Shown here: positions 6,413 to 13,989 of the stretch, piece by piece | How the letters are laid out: every line of letters begins with the position of its first letter | Position numbering within the stretch: position 1 is the stretch's first letter | Assembly (NCBI GenBank): GCA_900770015.1 | Contig: CAAGIU010000017.1 | Coordinates: 1-18,433, forward strand | Direction: 5' to 3' | DNA: 18,433 nucleotides | Source: an uncultured Oscillospiraceae bacterium | GTDB lineage: Bacteria; Bacillota_A; Clostridia; Oscillospirales; Oscillospiraceae | The notes under the pieces: model-generated | Told to the model about the DNA's origin: nothing | Database searches by the model: none | The model's input: only the letters and a program-made list of their open reading frames with translations | Position numbers and translations under genes: made by a program

Positions 6413-7098
6413 TTGCCCTTCAGAATATTTGCAAGTCCTTCGACGGCAAACACATTCTCCAAAATGTTTCCCTTGAGATTCCGGACAATCAGATCTGCGG
6501 CGTCTTTGGAAAAAGCGGGATTGGGAAATCCACCCTTGCCAAAATACTCTGCGGCGTATGCCCGCCGGATGCAGGCAGGATTCTGCAGGACAACCGCTGC
6601 CTTGTTTCCAACGATCGTCCCTACGACAGACGGCTGGGTATTTCCATCCAAATGGTTTACCAGCAGCCCTATGCAACGTTAGATCCACGCCAGAAGATTG
6701 GGAACGGCTTTCGGGAGCTGATTCGGTATCATCGCCTTGCCCCGAGGGGGAAAGAAGAGATGCTGACGGAGGAAATTCTATCCAAGGTCGGCTTGGCACC
6801 GCAAATTCTTGCACACCTGCCCCATCAAATCTCCGGCGGAGAAGCCCAGCGGGTTGCCATTGCACGCTGCCTGCTGTTTCAGCCGAGGCTGTTGATTCTG
6901 GATGAAGCAACCTCCATGCTGGATGTTTCCACGCAGGCCAATGTACTGGGGGTAGTACGTCGGCTGATGCACACAAACGGCGGAAGCATTCTGCTCATCA
7001 GCCACGATGAAGGACTGGTAAAATTACTTTGTGATCAAATCTATGTATTTGACAATAAATCCAAAACTCAGGAAGAAAAGGAGAACGATGCAACATGA
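6409..7098 (+). CDS. ABC transporter ATP-binding protein, DppF/NikE type
   Basis: This is a 229-residue partner ATPase. Motifs are Walker A GKSGIGKST (34-42), the Q-loop in MVYQQPYATLDP, signature ISGGEAQR, Walker B/D-loop LILDEATSMLD and H-loop LISHDEG. It is short for the family (often 260-330 residues) because almost nothing follows the H-loop domain. I place the start at ATG 6409, which overlaps the previous stop as ATGA and matches the family N-terminus MIALQNICKSF. An in-frame ATG at 6391 has a slightly better-spaced AAGG and would add six residues, so the start is uncertain by 18 bases. The gene overlaps the binding-protein start by four bases. Confidence 0.9.
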   Translation: MIALQNICKSFDGKHILQNVSLEIPDNQICGVFGKSGIGKSTLAKILCGVCPPDAGRILQDNRCLVSNDRPYDRRLGISIQMVYQQPYATLDPRQKIGNGFRELIRYHRLAPRGKEEMLTEEILSKVGLAPQILAHLPHQISGGEAQRVAIARCLLFQPRLLILDEATSMLDVSTQANVLGVVRRLMHTNGGSILLISHDEGLVKLLCDQIYVFDNKSKTQEEKENDAT

Positions 7099-8768
7099 AA
7101 AAAGCATTATCCCTTCTGCTGGCAGTGATGTTGGTGCTGTCTTTGGCGGCCTACGGCAGCGCTTCGGCAGAAACCACCCAGACACCCACGACACAGCCAG
7201 CAGCGGAAGCCGCCGAACCGGCAAGCGCGTATGCCATCGATACGCTGACCATCGGCACAACGGCTTCCATTGAAACTGCCGTGTTTGGTGAGTACAACTT
7301 CGATATGCTGGCCAGCGGCGTATCCGAGCTGCCTCTGGTGTACCAGGATACCATGGGTGAGTACCACCCGCTGCTTGCTTCCTATACCACGGAAGATGCC
7401 GCCACTTGGACATATACCATTCAGGATGGCATGACATGGTCTGACGGCGAACCGGTCACGGCAGAGGATATTCTCTTCACGCTCCAGTACGACCAGGCCA
7501 ATGGCAGTGCCAACTTCGAAGCACAGACCAATGACGAAGGCAAGGTCACAGAGGCAAAGTATGTCGGCTACACCGTCTCCGATGATAAAATGAGCCTTTC
7601 CCTGACGCTGGCATCTCCCAATGTCCGGGAGCTGAGCAATATGACCTCCTTCCGTGTCATGCCAAAGCACATCTACGAGGGCAAGGACACCGTTACCGAG
7701 GCCGAAGGCCGGATCACCTGCGGCCCGTATGTGCTGGAATCCTTCAATAAGGAAGCAGGTACCATTACCTTTACGGTCAATGCGCACTATCCGCAGAAGC
7801 CCAATGTAGAAAAAATCGTCTATCAGCTTTTCGGCAACGAGGATACCATGTATCTGGCACTCCAGCAGGGTGACATCGACATGGTCTGGGCCTACTCCAC
7901 CGGTGTGGCGGGAACCTATCAGGATGTGCTTTCTGCCGATGGCAATGTGGCGCTGGTCAATGTGGCTGCTGCCAATGCGCCTGCAGTGCTTGCCTTTAAC
8001 AACGCGAAGGGCCTGTTCTCCGATGAGAACCTGCGTCAGGCAGTTTCCTATGCGCTGAACTATGCGGAATTTAAGACTTATTTTGGCAGTGCATACGCTG
8101 AGATTCCCAATCGCGGCTTTGTTCCGTCCACCACGGTTGGCTATCAGGACACCGAAAAGCTGACCACCGACACGGCAAAGGCGGAGGAATATATGAAGGC
8201 CGCAGGCTATGCAGAAAAGAACGCCGACGGCTTCTATGTCAACGCCAATGGGCAGATTGCCGCCTTTACGCTGACGGTTAACGCCGCAAAGGAGACCCAT
8301 GTGGGTTATGCGGAGCTGATTAAGACACAGTTGGAGCAGTTCGGCATTCAGGTCAATTTGGATGCTGTGGACAAGGACAGCTACAACGCCAAAACCAGCA
8401 ACAAATTCTCCGAAAACAACATTACCATGGAAGCAGCCATCTATGGCTACACCGCCGCCGGTATGGGCATGGGCAACGGTCTGGGCTCCATCTACGTGGA
8501 CGGCAATCACGCCGTACAGGGCGGCTGTCAGGTATTTGACGAGGCGTTCTCCGCAATCCTCAGCGAGATGAAGTCGGCCAAGACCATTGAAGAATACTAC
8601 GCAGGTGCGGCAAAGCTTCAGGACTATTACGCAGCCCATACGCCGCTGATCGCCCTGTACTGGGACAACATGATGCTTGCCTATTCCGCTGCGCTGGACA
8701 ATGTGACCGTGGATGCGGTGTTTGGCCTGAACAACGTAAACAACTGGTTCAGCATTACGAAGAAATAA
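7095..8768 (+). CDS. Family 5 ABC transporter solute-binding protein lacking the lipobox cysteine
   Basis: This 557-residue extracytoplasmic binding protein belongs to the nickel/dipeptide/oligopeptide family. It has a signal peptide (Lys2-Lys3, hydrophobic 5-19), a low-complexity Thr/Pro/Ala/Glu linker, then the family-5 fold with the TWTYTIQDGMTWSDGEPVTAEDILFTL block and a FNNAKGLFSDENLRQAVSYALN block. Where a lipobox cysteine is expected (Leu-Ala-Ala-X-Gly-Ser), residue 20 is Tyr, encoded by TAC at 7152-7154, one base from TGC. The protein could instead be cut by signal peptidase I after SASA. If real, it would be secreted or wall-associated rather than lipid-anchored. ATG at 7095 overlaps the ATPase stop (ATGA), with AAGGAG upstream. 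Its ligand is unknown; a nickel, cobalt or metallophore complex fits the neighbours. Confidence 0.92.
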   Translation: MKKALSLLLAVMLVLSLAAYGSASAETTQTPTTQPAAEAAEPASAYAIDTLTIGTTASIETAVFGEYNFDMLASGVSELPLVYQDTMGEYHPLLASYTTEDAATWTYTIQDGMTWSDGEPVTAEDILFTLQYDQANGSANFEAQTNDEGKVTEAKYVGYTVSDDKMSLSLTLASPNVRELSNMTSFRVMPKHIYEGKDTVTEAEGRITCGPYVLESFNKEAGTITFTVNAHYPQKPNVEKIVYQLFGNEDTMYLALQQGDIDMVWAYSTGVAGTYQDVLSADGNVALVNVAAANAPAVLAFNNAKGLFSDENLRQAVSYALNYAEFKTYFGSAYAEIPNRGFVPSTTVGYQDTEKLTTDTAKAEEYMKAAGYAEKNADGFYVNANGQIAAFTLTVNAAKETHVGYAELIKTQLEQFGIQVNLDAVDKDSYNAKTSNKFSENNITMEAAIYGYTAAGMGMGNGLGSIYVDGNHAVQGGCQVFDEAFSAILSEMKSAKTIEEYYAGAAKLQDYYAAHTPLIALYWDNMMLAYSAALDNVTVDAVFGLNNVNNWFSITKK

Positions 8769-8793
8769 TCCGTTTGACACAGGAGGCACACCA

Positions 8794-9774
8794 GTGAAAA
8801 AGTATGGAAAAAACCTAATACTGGCACTGGTGTGCTTCCTGATTGTGGTTGTACTGAATTTCTTTCTTCCCCGGCTTCTGCCAGGGAACCCCATTGCCTA
8901 TCTGACCGGCTTTTCCGAGGAGGACATGACCCCTGCACAGGTAACTTACTACCGGCAGGCGCTCCATCTGGACAAGCCGGTATCCGTGCAGTTTGGGTAT
9001 TATCTCCGCTCCCTGCTGGACGGAACACTGGGGTACTCTTTTAAGAAAGAGGCCACAGTTTCCGCACTGATTGGGCAGCGGCTTGGTTACACCTTACAGA
9101 TCACGCTGCCCGCTGTTTTCCTCAGCACGCTTCTGGGGCTCCTGTGGGGGCTGCACTGCGGCTACAGGAAGGGCAGTGCCTTTGAGAAGCTGTCTACCAC
9201 CGTTCAGATCATCGTCAACACGATGCCCACCTTTCTGATTGCGCTGGTGCTGATGATTCTGTTCTGCTTCCGGCAACGATGGTTTCCTTATACGGGTTTG
9301 AACAGTGCCGGTGCTGTCCCCGGTACAATCGGATACCTCCGGGATCGGATTCACCACCTGATTCTCCCGGTTCTGACGCTGACCATTGCATCCGCTCCAT
9401 CCCGTTACCTGTTGATGCGCAATACCGTCAGTCAGGTGACGGAAGAAAAATATGTCCTCTACGCAAAAGAGCGGGGCTTATCGGATCGAAAAATCAAGTT
9501 CGGATACATATTGAAAAACATCGCCCAGCCCTTTATCACCATGGTGGGCATGAGCGTCAGCACCTGCATCGGAGGCTCTCTGGTGGTGGAGAATATATTC
9601 TCCATCGGCGGCATGGGTGGACTGCTTTCCGATGCCGTCTATACCCTGGACTATCCGCTGATGCAGGGAATCCTGTTTGTCACGACCGCAATTATGACCG
9701 TCTCCATTGTGGCGACGGATCTAATTTGCATCCTCATTGACCCGAAAGTGCGTTTGGGAGGTGGGGCGGCATGA
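8794..9774 (+). CDS. ABC transporter permease, DppB/NikB type, GTG start
   Basis: This 326-residue inner-membrane permease has an N-terminal helix (LILALVCFLIVVVLNFF) followed by the family block RLLPGNPIAYLTG and LHLDKPVSVQFGYYLRSLLDGTLGYSF. Several more helices come next, then the ATPase-contact loop EKYVLYAKERGLSDRKIKFGY and the C-terminus LIDPKVRLGG. It starts at GTG 8794, eight bases after a full AGGAGG (8781-8786). It is separated from the binding-protein gene by 25 bp and overlaps the second permease as ATGA at 9771-9774. Confidence 0.93.
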   Translation: MKKYGKNLILALVCFLIVVVLNFFLPRLLPGNPIAYLTGFSEEDMTPAQVTYYRQALHLDKPVSVQFGYYLRSLLDGTLGYSFKKEATVSALIGQRLGYTLQITLPAVFLSTLLGLLWGLHCGYRKGSAFEKLSTTVQIIVNTMPTFLIALVLMILFCFRQRWFPYTGLNSAGAVPGTIGYLRDRIHHLILPVLTLTIASAPSRYLLMRNTVSQVTEEKYVLYAKERGLSDRKIKFGYILKNIAQPFITMVGMSVSTCIGGSLVVENIFSIGGMGGLLSDAVYTLDYPLMQGILFVTTAIMTVSIVATDLICILIDPKVRLGGGAA

Positions 9775-10580
9775 GGAAGCGTTATTTTTCCCTGATTCTC
9801 GGAGGTATGATTCTCGCCCTTTTTCTGATTGCCGCCGTGCTTCCAACGGCATTTACACCTTATGGTCAAAAAGAAATGTTTGGCCGGTGGCTTGCGCCAT
9901 CTGCTGTTCATCTGCTTGGAACCAACGCTCTCGGCTATGATATATTTACCGAGCTTGTATACGGCACCCGGCAGACATTGCTGGTAGGCGTGTCCAGCAG
10001 TATTCTAACGCTGCTTCTTGGAAGCGGCATCGGCACACTTTCTGCTGGGAAAGGCTTTTTCGGCGGCGCATCCAACGGCATCATCAACATTTTTGTGCTT
10101 CTTCCGAAGCTGGTGGCCATGATCGTACTGGCGACCTTTCTTGGCAGTTCCAGCAGGAATCTGATTCTGCTGATTGCGGCGTTCAGTTGGGTGGGAACGG
10201 CCCGGAATGTAAGAGCAAAGGTGATTCACCTGAATGCGCAGCCCTTTATTGAAAACTGCATCATTCAGGGCTACAGCCGCAGTCACATTGTGTTTTGGCA
10301 CATTCTCCCAAACCTATATGATGTTCTGCTATCCCGTTTTCTTTTGGGTGTCAACAGCTGCATCATGATGGAATCCACGCTGAGCTTCCTTGGCTTTGGA
10401 GATCTCTATCATCCCACTTGGGGCACCATGATCAATTTTGCCTATAAGCGGGGCGCCTTTCTCCGGCAAGCGTATGCGTATCTCCTGTCACCGGGAATCT
10501 GCATTATGCTTCTGTCGCTGTCATTTTATCTTCTCAGTCTGTATTTGGAACAGAAGCAATCTGTCATTCAGGATTTATAG
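9771..10580 (+). CDS. ABC transporter permease, DppC/NikC type
   Basis: This 269-residue permease pairs with the DppB-type subunit. It shows the N-terminal helix, the extracytoplasmic block HLLGTNALGYDIFTELVYGTRQT, central helices, the coupling loop (RNVRAKVIHLNAQPFIENCIIQGYSR) and a C-terminal ESTLSFLGFGDLYHPTWGTMI block typical of the family. The start ATG overlaps the previous stop by four bases. The N-terminal cytoplasmic segment is very short compared with the minus-strand homologue. Its stop codon TAG is part of the AGGAGG site that serves the FmdE gene, so the next gene follows without a break. Confidence 0.92.
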   Translation: MRKRYFSLILGGMILALFLIAAVLPTAFTPYGQKEMFGRWLAPSAVHLLGTNALGYDIFTELVYGTRQTLLVGVSSSILTLLLGSGIGTLSAGKGFFGGASNGIINIFVLLPKLVAMIVLATFLGSSSRNLILLIAAFSWVGTARNVRAKVIHLNAQPFIENCIIQGYSRSHIVFWHILPNLYDVLLSRFLLGVNSCIMMESTLSFLGFGDLYHPTWGTMINFAYKRGAFLRQAYAYLLSPGICIMLLSLSFYLLSLYLEQKQSVIQDL

Positions 10581-10591
10581 GAGGCTGCACA

Positions 10592-11125
10592 ATGCAAAAA
10601 GAATTGGAATCGCTGTGGGAAAAATGTGTGGAATTCCACGGACATGGCTGCGGTGGCCTTGCGGTCGGCTTTCGCGCTGTCCTGTATGTGTGGGAACTGT
10701 TCGGCAGCGAACAGTCGGCTGAGGACGAAGAAATTGTATGTGTCGCAGAAACCGACGCCTGCGGCGTGGATGCCATTCAGGCGCTGCTCTCCTGTACTGT
10801 CGGCAAGGGAAACCTGATTTTTCATATGCAGGGGAAAAACGCATTTTCCTTTTATCGCCGCTCGGACGGAACGTCCTTCCGGCTGGTTCTTCGTCCCACG
10901 CCGGACAAGAGCAAAGAGGAACGGCTGGCATGGCTCATGGATGGGGATTATCATGAGATGTTTGATGTCAAGGAAGCCCCAGAGCAGATGCCGGAGGAAG
11001 CACGGATTTTCAAATCCGTGACATGCTCAGTGTGTGGAGAACGGTTTGCCGAGAGCTTTGCTCACCTGCAAAATGGGAAAATTGTCTGCTCCGCTTGTTA
11101 TCGACCTTACAGGAGGGGACTGTGA
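10592..11125 (+). CDS. FmdE-family protein with C-terminal zinc ribbon
   Basis: This 177-residue, probably cytoplasmic protein belongs to the FmdE family, named from formylmethanofuran dehydrogenase operons; members bind zinc or other metals and their biochemical role is not firmly known. The N-terminal signature is FHGHGCGGLAVGFRA (15-29), where the more usual form is His-Gly-His-x-Cys-Pro-Gly. Then come Cys57 in TDACGVDAIQ and Cys68 in SCTVGKGNL, conserved candidate metal ligands. The C-terminal ribbon has two CxxC pairs, Cys145/Cys148 and Cys166/Cys169. A strong AGGAGG precedes ATG 10592. Position right after the permeases and coupling to the TPR gene argue for a job in handling the imported metal (inference). 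Confidence 0.85.
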   Translation: MQKELESLWEKCVEFHGHGCGGLAVGFRAVLYVWELFGSEQSAEDEEIVCVAETDACGVDAIQALLSCTVGKGNLIFHMQGKNAFSFYRRSDGTSFRLVLRPTPDKSKEERLAWLMDGDYHEMFDVKEAPEQMPEEARIFKSVTCSVCGERFAESFAHLQNGKIVCSACYRPYRRGL

Positions 11126-11886
11126 TGGAATACCCGTTTGATACACTTCACGCAGGAATTGAAAGTCAGGTGGATAACCTTCCGGCCGGTATTCCGGACT
11201 CAGAAGCGGTTGAACAGGCAAAGGCCATGCCGCATTCCGTGGAAAAATACATTGCGCTTGGGAAAGCGTTATCCCGTCAGCTTCGCTACCGGGAGGCCAT
11301 CGATGCCTATACGGAAGGATTGAAATTGGAGCCGCAGAACCTGCCCCTTCTTCGGCTTCGGGCAGGGAGGTATCTCACAACACTGGAATGTGATCTCGCC
11401 ATTGCCGATTTTGAAATATGCCTGTCACTTGGCTCCGAAAAGCTGGATTGTCTCTACCGGATTGGGCTGGCCCATTACTACGCCGGACGATACGAACAGG
11501 CAATGAAGATTTTTGAGAAATGTATGCCCCTCTGCGACGAGGAAATGGGCATTGCGGTTATTTACTGGCATACGCTGAGCGCTGCCCGCGCAGGGAAAGC
11601 ACCAGTTCTTCTAAAGAGCTGCCACTCAAACATGGCGGTGGGACATCATACCGCCTACGAAAAAGCCATGCAGGTATGGAGCGGCGCAGCACCGCTGTCG
11701 ACCATGCTGCGAATGTTGGAAAGTGAAGAAGATGATCTGGAATACGTCATCGCACTGTACGGTCTGCTTTGGCATCCCGACTGCGTTGAAAAAGAACAGC
11801 TTTCCCAAAGCCTTCTCCGCCGGGACGGCTTCTGGCCAAGCTTTGCCTATCTTGCTGCATGGAATGATCATAGGCATCACGCATGA
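11125..11886 (+). CDS. Tetratricopeptide-repeat protein
   Basis: This 253-residue protein appears cytoplasmic, with no signal peptide. Around residues 38-140 it has at least three TPR-like helical pairs: YIALGKALSRQLRYREAIDAYTEGLKL, LRLRAGRYLTTLECDLAIADFEICL and YRIGLAHYYAGRYEQAMKIFEKCM. The rest (about 140-253) is predicted helical with no motif I recognise and ends in His-rich NDHRHHA. TPRs mediate protein-protein contacts, so it may be a scaffold for FmdE or a metalloenzyme target; no catalytic function is visible. ATG 11125 overlaps the FmdE stop (TGATG) with AGGAGGGG just upstream, which is tight coupling. It is the last gene of the operon. Confidence 0.85.
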   Translation: MEYPFDTLHAGIESQVDNLPAGIPDSEAVEQAKAMPHSVEKYIALGKALSRQLRYREAIDAYTEGLKLEPQNLPLLRLRAGRYLTTLECDLAIADFEICLSLGSEKLDCLYRIGLAHYYAGRYEQAMKIFEKCMPLCDEEMGIAVIYWHTLSAARAGKAPVLLKSCHSNMAVGHHTAYEKAMQVWSGAAPLSTMLRMLESEEDDLEYVIALYGLLWHPDCVEKEQLSQSLLRRDGFWPSFAYLAAWNDHRHHA

Positions 11887-12009
11887 TGACAGATGCTTGT
11901 GGGGGTGCAGCTGGTGAAAAAACGTTCCAGCAATGGTGGCGTTTTACCTATGGCAACACCGCACAATGGGAGCGGCGGGCTTCGGCGGATCTTTTGCCCC
12001 AATCGTGCA

Positions 12010-12055
12010 GTATGAAAAATGGGAAATACACAAAGTATTCCCACATTTTCCATAC
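12010..12055 (+). terminator. Imperfect hairpin after the FmdE/TPR operon, possible terminator
   Basis: The segment folds on itself: GTATG/CATAC at the outside, then AAAAT/ATTTT, then GGGA/TCCC and ATAC/GTAT around an ACAAA loop, with a few bulges. It lies 124 bp after the TPR stop and is the only strong structure there. No clean U-tract follows, so termination is a guess. The rest of 11887-12282 (396 bp between the TPR and cbiK stops) shows no gene I can support; short open frames there lack ribosome sites. Confidence 0.35.
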
Positions 12056-12282
12056 TTTCGCTTGGGTCAAAATCTCACGCCGAATCTCCTTGTCCCATTA
12101 TGCGGTGTTGCCCTATTTATGTAGTGGTGAGCAAAATACATCAGAATCATCTGACTTCAAGTCCGCCAAAGAAACCGCAGCAGCTTTTGGACAGCCGCGA
12201 ATGTTATTCCCTTTTTAATCCCCACAGCCGACCTGTGCACCATGGGGTCACAAGCGCAACCCTTTTCCCTGGTTTGCCTGTT

Positions 12283-13122
12283 TTACATGACCTCAATGGC
12301 TGCTTTTGCGTGCTTCACGAACAGGTTCTGAATGGCTTCCAGTTCCCCGAGGCCATGCACCTGGCATACCACCTCATAACCGGCGCTTTCAAAGATGTGC
12401 TTCCAGGAGCCCTCTTCCTCACCGGCCATGTCGTTGTTGGCGTGGTCCCCGGCGACGATCATCATTGGCTGCAAAAGCACACGTTTGTAATTCCCGGCCT
12501 TCACCAGGGACAAAACCTTATCCACAGTGGGGGTAGCCTCTACGGTGCCGATGAAATAATTGTTTCTGCCGCTGTCCGTCAGCTTCTTCTGCATTTTTTC
12601 ATATACTTTGTTGGCGGCGGCTTCCATGCCGTGGCCCATGAAGCAGATAGCGGTGGCCCCATCGTCATAGGCGGAGGTGGCCGCAGTCAGGGCATCGGCA
12701 ACGATCCGGAAATCCTCATCAGAGGTCAACAGCGGGGTTCCAATGGAAAGGGAAAGGAAAGCATCCTGATACCGGTTGGCTACTGTCACCAGCTTCTGAT
12801 ATTCAAAGCCGTCCATGATATGCGTTGGCTGAATGACCAGGTTTTTCACTCCATTGGATACGGCCCGGTCCAAAGCCTGGGTAACATTGTCGATGGAGAT
12901 CCCGTCCCGACGCTGAATGTGGTTAATGATCATTTGGCTGGTAAAGCTCCTGCGAAGATCATATCCAGGAAAGGCCCTTTCCAGAGCATCCTCGATGGCT
13001 CCGATGGTCCGGCGGCAGCTGTCAAGATAGCTGGTGCCGAAGCTGACCGCCAGCAGCTCCTTTTCTCCGATACCATTCTGGTTTCTGGGGTTATCCGCCT
13101 GATGGATTGTCTGTGGGTTCAT
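12283..13122 (-). CDS. cbiK: CbiK, sirohydrochlorin cobaltochelatase (anaerobic B12 pathway)
   Basis: This 279-residue cytoplasmic chelatase inserts Co(II) into sirohydrochlorin without ATP, an early step of anaerobic corrin synthesis. Family blocks are VSFGTSY (26-32), QPTHIMDGFEYQKL (98-111), FMGHGMEAAANKVY (161-174, metal-ligand His164), a GTVEATPTVD block (192-201) and IVAGDHANNDMAGEEEGSW (222-240, second His227). The start is ATG 13122 with GGAGG ten bases upstream; an in-frame ATG at 13185 would begin inside the leader, just past the terminator, and is rejected. There is no signal peptide, unlike periplasmic CbiK forms of sulfate reducers. No other cobalamin-synthesis gene is in the window. 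A cobalamin riboswitch with a terminator precedes it, so it should be shut off when B12 is plentiful. Confidence 0.93.
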   Translation of the reverse strand: MNPQTIHQADNPRNQNGIGEKELLAVSFGTSYLDSCRRTIGAIEDALERAFPGYDLRRSFTSQMIINHIQRRDGISIDNVTQALDRAVSNGVKNLVIQPTHIMDGFEYQKLVTVANRYQDAFLSLSIGTPLLTSDEDFRIVADALTAATSAYDDGATAICFMGHGMEAAANKVYEKMQKKLTDSGRNNYFIGTVEATPTVDKVLSLVKAGNYKRVLLQPMMIVAGDHANNDMAGEEEGSWKHIFESAGYEVVCQVHGLGELEAIQNLFVKHAKAAIEVM

Positions 13123-13189
13123 TGGTGTTTCCTCCTTCGTTTTGCAATGTAAAAAGTACAACAACAAAATCAGGTACGGAAACACGCCG

Positions 13190-13220
13190 AAAAAAAGTGA
13201 TCATCCATAAAGATGATCAC
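13190..13220 (-). terminator. Intrinsic terminator of the cbiK riboswitch
   Basis: On the minus strand, GTGATCATC and GATGATCAC form a perfect 9-bp stem around a 6-nt loop, followed directly by seven T residues. It sits between the cobalamin riboswitch and the cbiK ribosome site, the classic arrangement for transcription attenuation when the ligand is bound. Confidence 0.88.
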
Positions 13221-13274
13221 GCACAATGACCGCGGGACGCCATTCAGCCCCCCGTGAACACGGTACAATCAATT

Positions 13275-13505
13275 CCTCGTGATCTGGAACACCTCGACGA
13301 TGCTCCCGTACCAGCAATCGGCAGGTCTCCTGACTCGTAAGTCATCACGCACCTTCGTCTTCCCGGCTTTTGCCAGTGACTGTCCTTTTCTGACACAGAG
13401 GGTGCGCTCGTTACATACAGTGACGAGATCGTACAGGCCTTTCACCTGTTTCCCTATTATCCGTTCCATTCCAAAGGGAACAAACGGCACCGATTCCTTA
13501 TTCAG
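13275..13505 (-). ncRNA. Cobalamin riboswitch controlling cbiK
   Basis: Read on the minus strand, the element contains GGGAAACAGGTGAAAGGCCTG (broken here as GGGAAACAGG then TGAAAGGCCTG), then CGTCACTGTA, and ends in a full B12 box AGTCAGGAGACCTGCC (13320-13335 on the plus strand). These are the conserved core parts of adenosylcobalamin-type riboswitches in the right order. The terminator at 13190-13220 follows. Binding of a cobalamin is expected to terminate transcription before cbiK. The outer boundaries are approximate. Confidence 0.92.
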
Positions 13506-13514
13506 TTCTCTAAA

Positions 13515-13543
13515 ACTATAACATATCACCCGCTTTTTTGCAA
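13515..13543 (-). promoter_or_regulatory. Promoter of the cbiK riboswitch transcript
   Basis: On the minus strand, TTGCAA (13538-13543), a 17-nt spacer and TATAGT (13515-13520) form a good housekeeping promoter just upstream of the riboswitch. Its -35 lies 21 bp from the -35 of the divergent promoter at 13565-13593. Confidence 0.6.
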
Positions 13544-13564
13544 TACCTCAAGCAACACAGATTG

Positions 13565-13593
13565 TTGACAAGCATCCTGCAATATGGTATCTT
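13565..13593 (+). promoter_or_regulatory. Promoter of the corrinoid-uptake riboswitch transcript
   Basis: A perfect TTGACA (13565-13570), a 17-nt spacer and TATCTT (13588-13593) form a strong housekeeping promoter reading toward the plus-strand riboswitch. Initiation would be near 13600, giving a leader of about 390 nt before the BtuF-type gene. Confidence 0.65.
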
Positions 13594-13644
13594 TATAGAC
13601 AGCAATGAGTAATTCAAGTGTGCGGAAAGCGCACGATAAAGCTG

Positions 13645-13850
13645 AATAATACTGTCCAAGTGCTTTTCCGTGGAAACGGAAAAGGTAAAAGGAAATCGGG
13701 TGAAAGTCCCGAGCGATCCGGTCACTGTAAGCGGTTATCCGAGTGCATATGCCATTGCCGAAAGGCGAGAAGGCGCATTTGGAGCGATTCCGTAAGCCAG
13801 GAAGCCTGCTTGGATGGAACGATGAGTATCTTCCGAAGAAAGTAGCTTGT
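13645..13850 (+). ncRNA. Cobalamin riboswitch controlling the BtuFCD-type operon
   Basis: An upstream hairpin (TTTTCCGT/ACGGAAAA) is followed by the core: AAAAGGAAATCGGGTGAAAG, CCCGAGCGATCC, GGTCACTGTAAGCGG, then a variable domain and the B12 box AAGCCAGGAAGCCTGC (13794-13809). The box differs slightly from consensus (GAAGCC in place of GAGACC), and GTCACTG stands for the usual GCCACTG. The order and spacing are those of cobalamin riboswitches. A strong terminator at 13913-13954 lies between it and the gene, so control is most likely by transcription termination. Boundaries are approximate. Confidence 0.92.
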
Positions 13851-13870
13851 CTGAAATGATGCGTTAAGGG

Positions 13871-13888
13871 CTTGCCTGGCAGGGCAAG
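13871..13888 (+). other. Small hairpin between riboswitch and terminator
   Basis: CTTGCC (13871-13876) and GGCAAG (13883-13888) form a short GC-rich stem, with flanking GG/CC adding possible pairs. It has no U-tract, so it is not a terminator. It lies in the expression platform and may be part of the antiterminator switching. Confidence 0.35.
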
Positions 13889-13912
13889 TCCGGTTTCGTT
13901 GTAGTTTTGGAT

Positions 13913-13954
13913 AAGCCATTTTCCGTTCAGATACGGGAAATGGCTTTATTTTTT
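13913..13954 (+). terminator. Intrinsic terminator of the corrinoid-uptake riboswitch
   Basis: A 14-bp stem (AAGCCATTTTCCGT with ACGGGAAATGGCTT, one G-U pair) with a 6-nt loop is followed by TTTATTTTTT. It ends 36 bp before the BtuF-type start codon and completes the riboswitch attenuator. Confidence 0.9.
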
Positions 13955-13989
13955 ACTCATTGACTTCATTTTGAAAGGTTCGAGACACA

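Noticed and set aside
5903..6976. 357-codon minus-strand frame opposite the two plus-strand ATPases
   Set aside because: It spans the junction of two real genes on the other strand and shows no domain.
7107..8894. Long open frame (595 codons) on the minus strand across the binding-protein gene
   Set aside because: It is fully antisense to a clear family-5 binding protein, has no family-like sequence or ribosome site, and reflects GC-rich codon bias of the real gene.
11883..12218. 111-codon plus-strand frame after the TPR gene, and a 63-codon frame at 11933-12124
   Set aside because: Neither has a ribosome site or recognisable domain; both run through the hairpin at 12010-12055.
12223..12252. 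Possible cbiK terminator (CACAG/CTGTG stem near CCCC/GGGG)
   Set aside because: The stem is short and no T-tract follows on the minus strand, so I do not annotate it as a terminator.
12019..13152. 377-codon plus-strand frame over cbiK
   Set aside because: cbiK on the minus strand has all family motifs, a strong ribosome site and a riboswitch; this frame has none.
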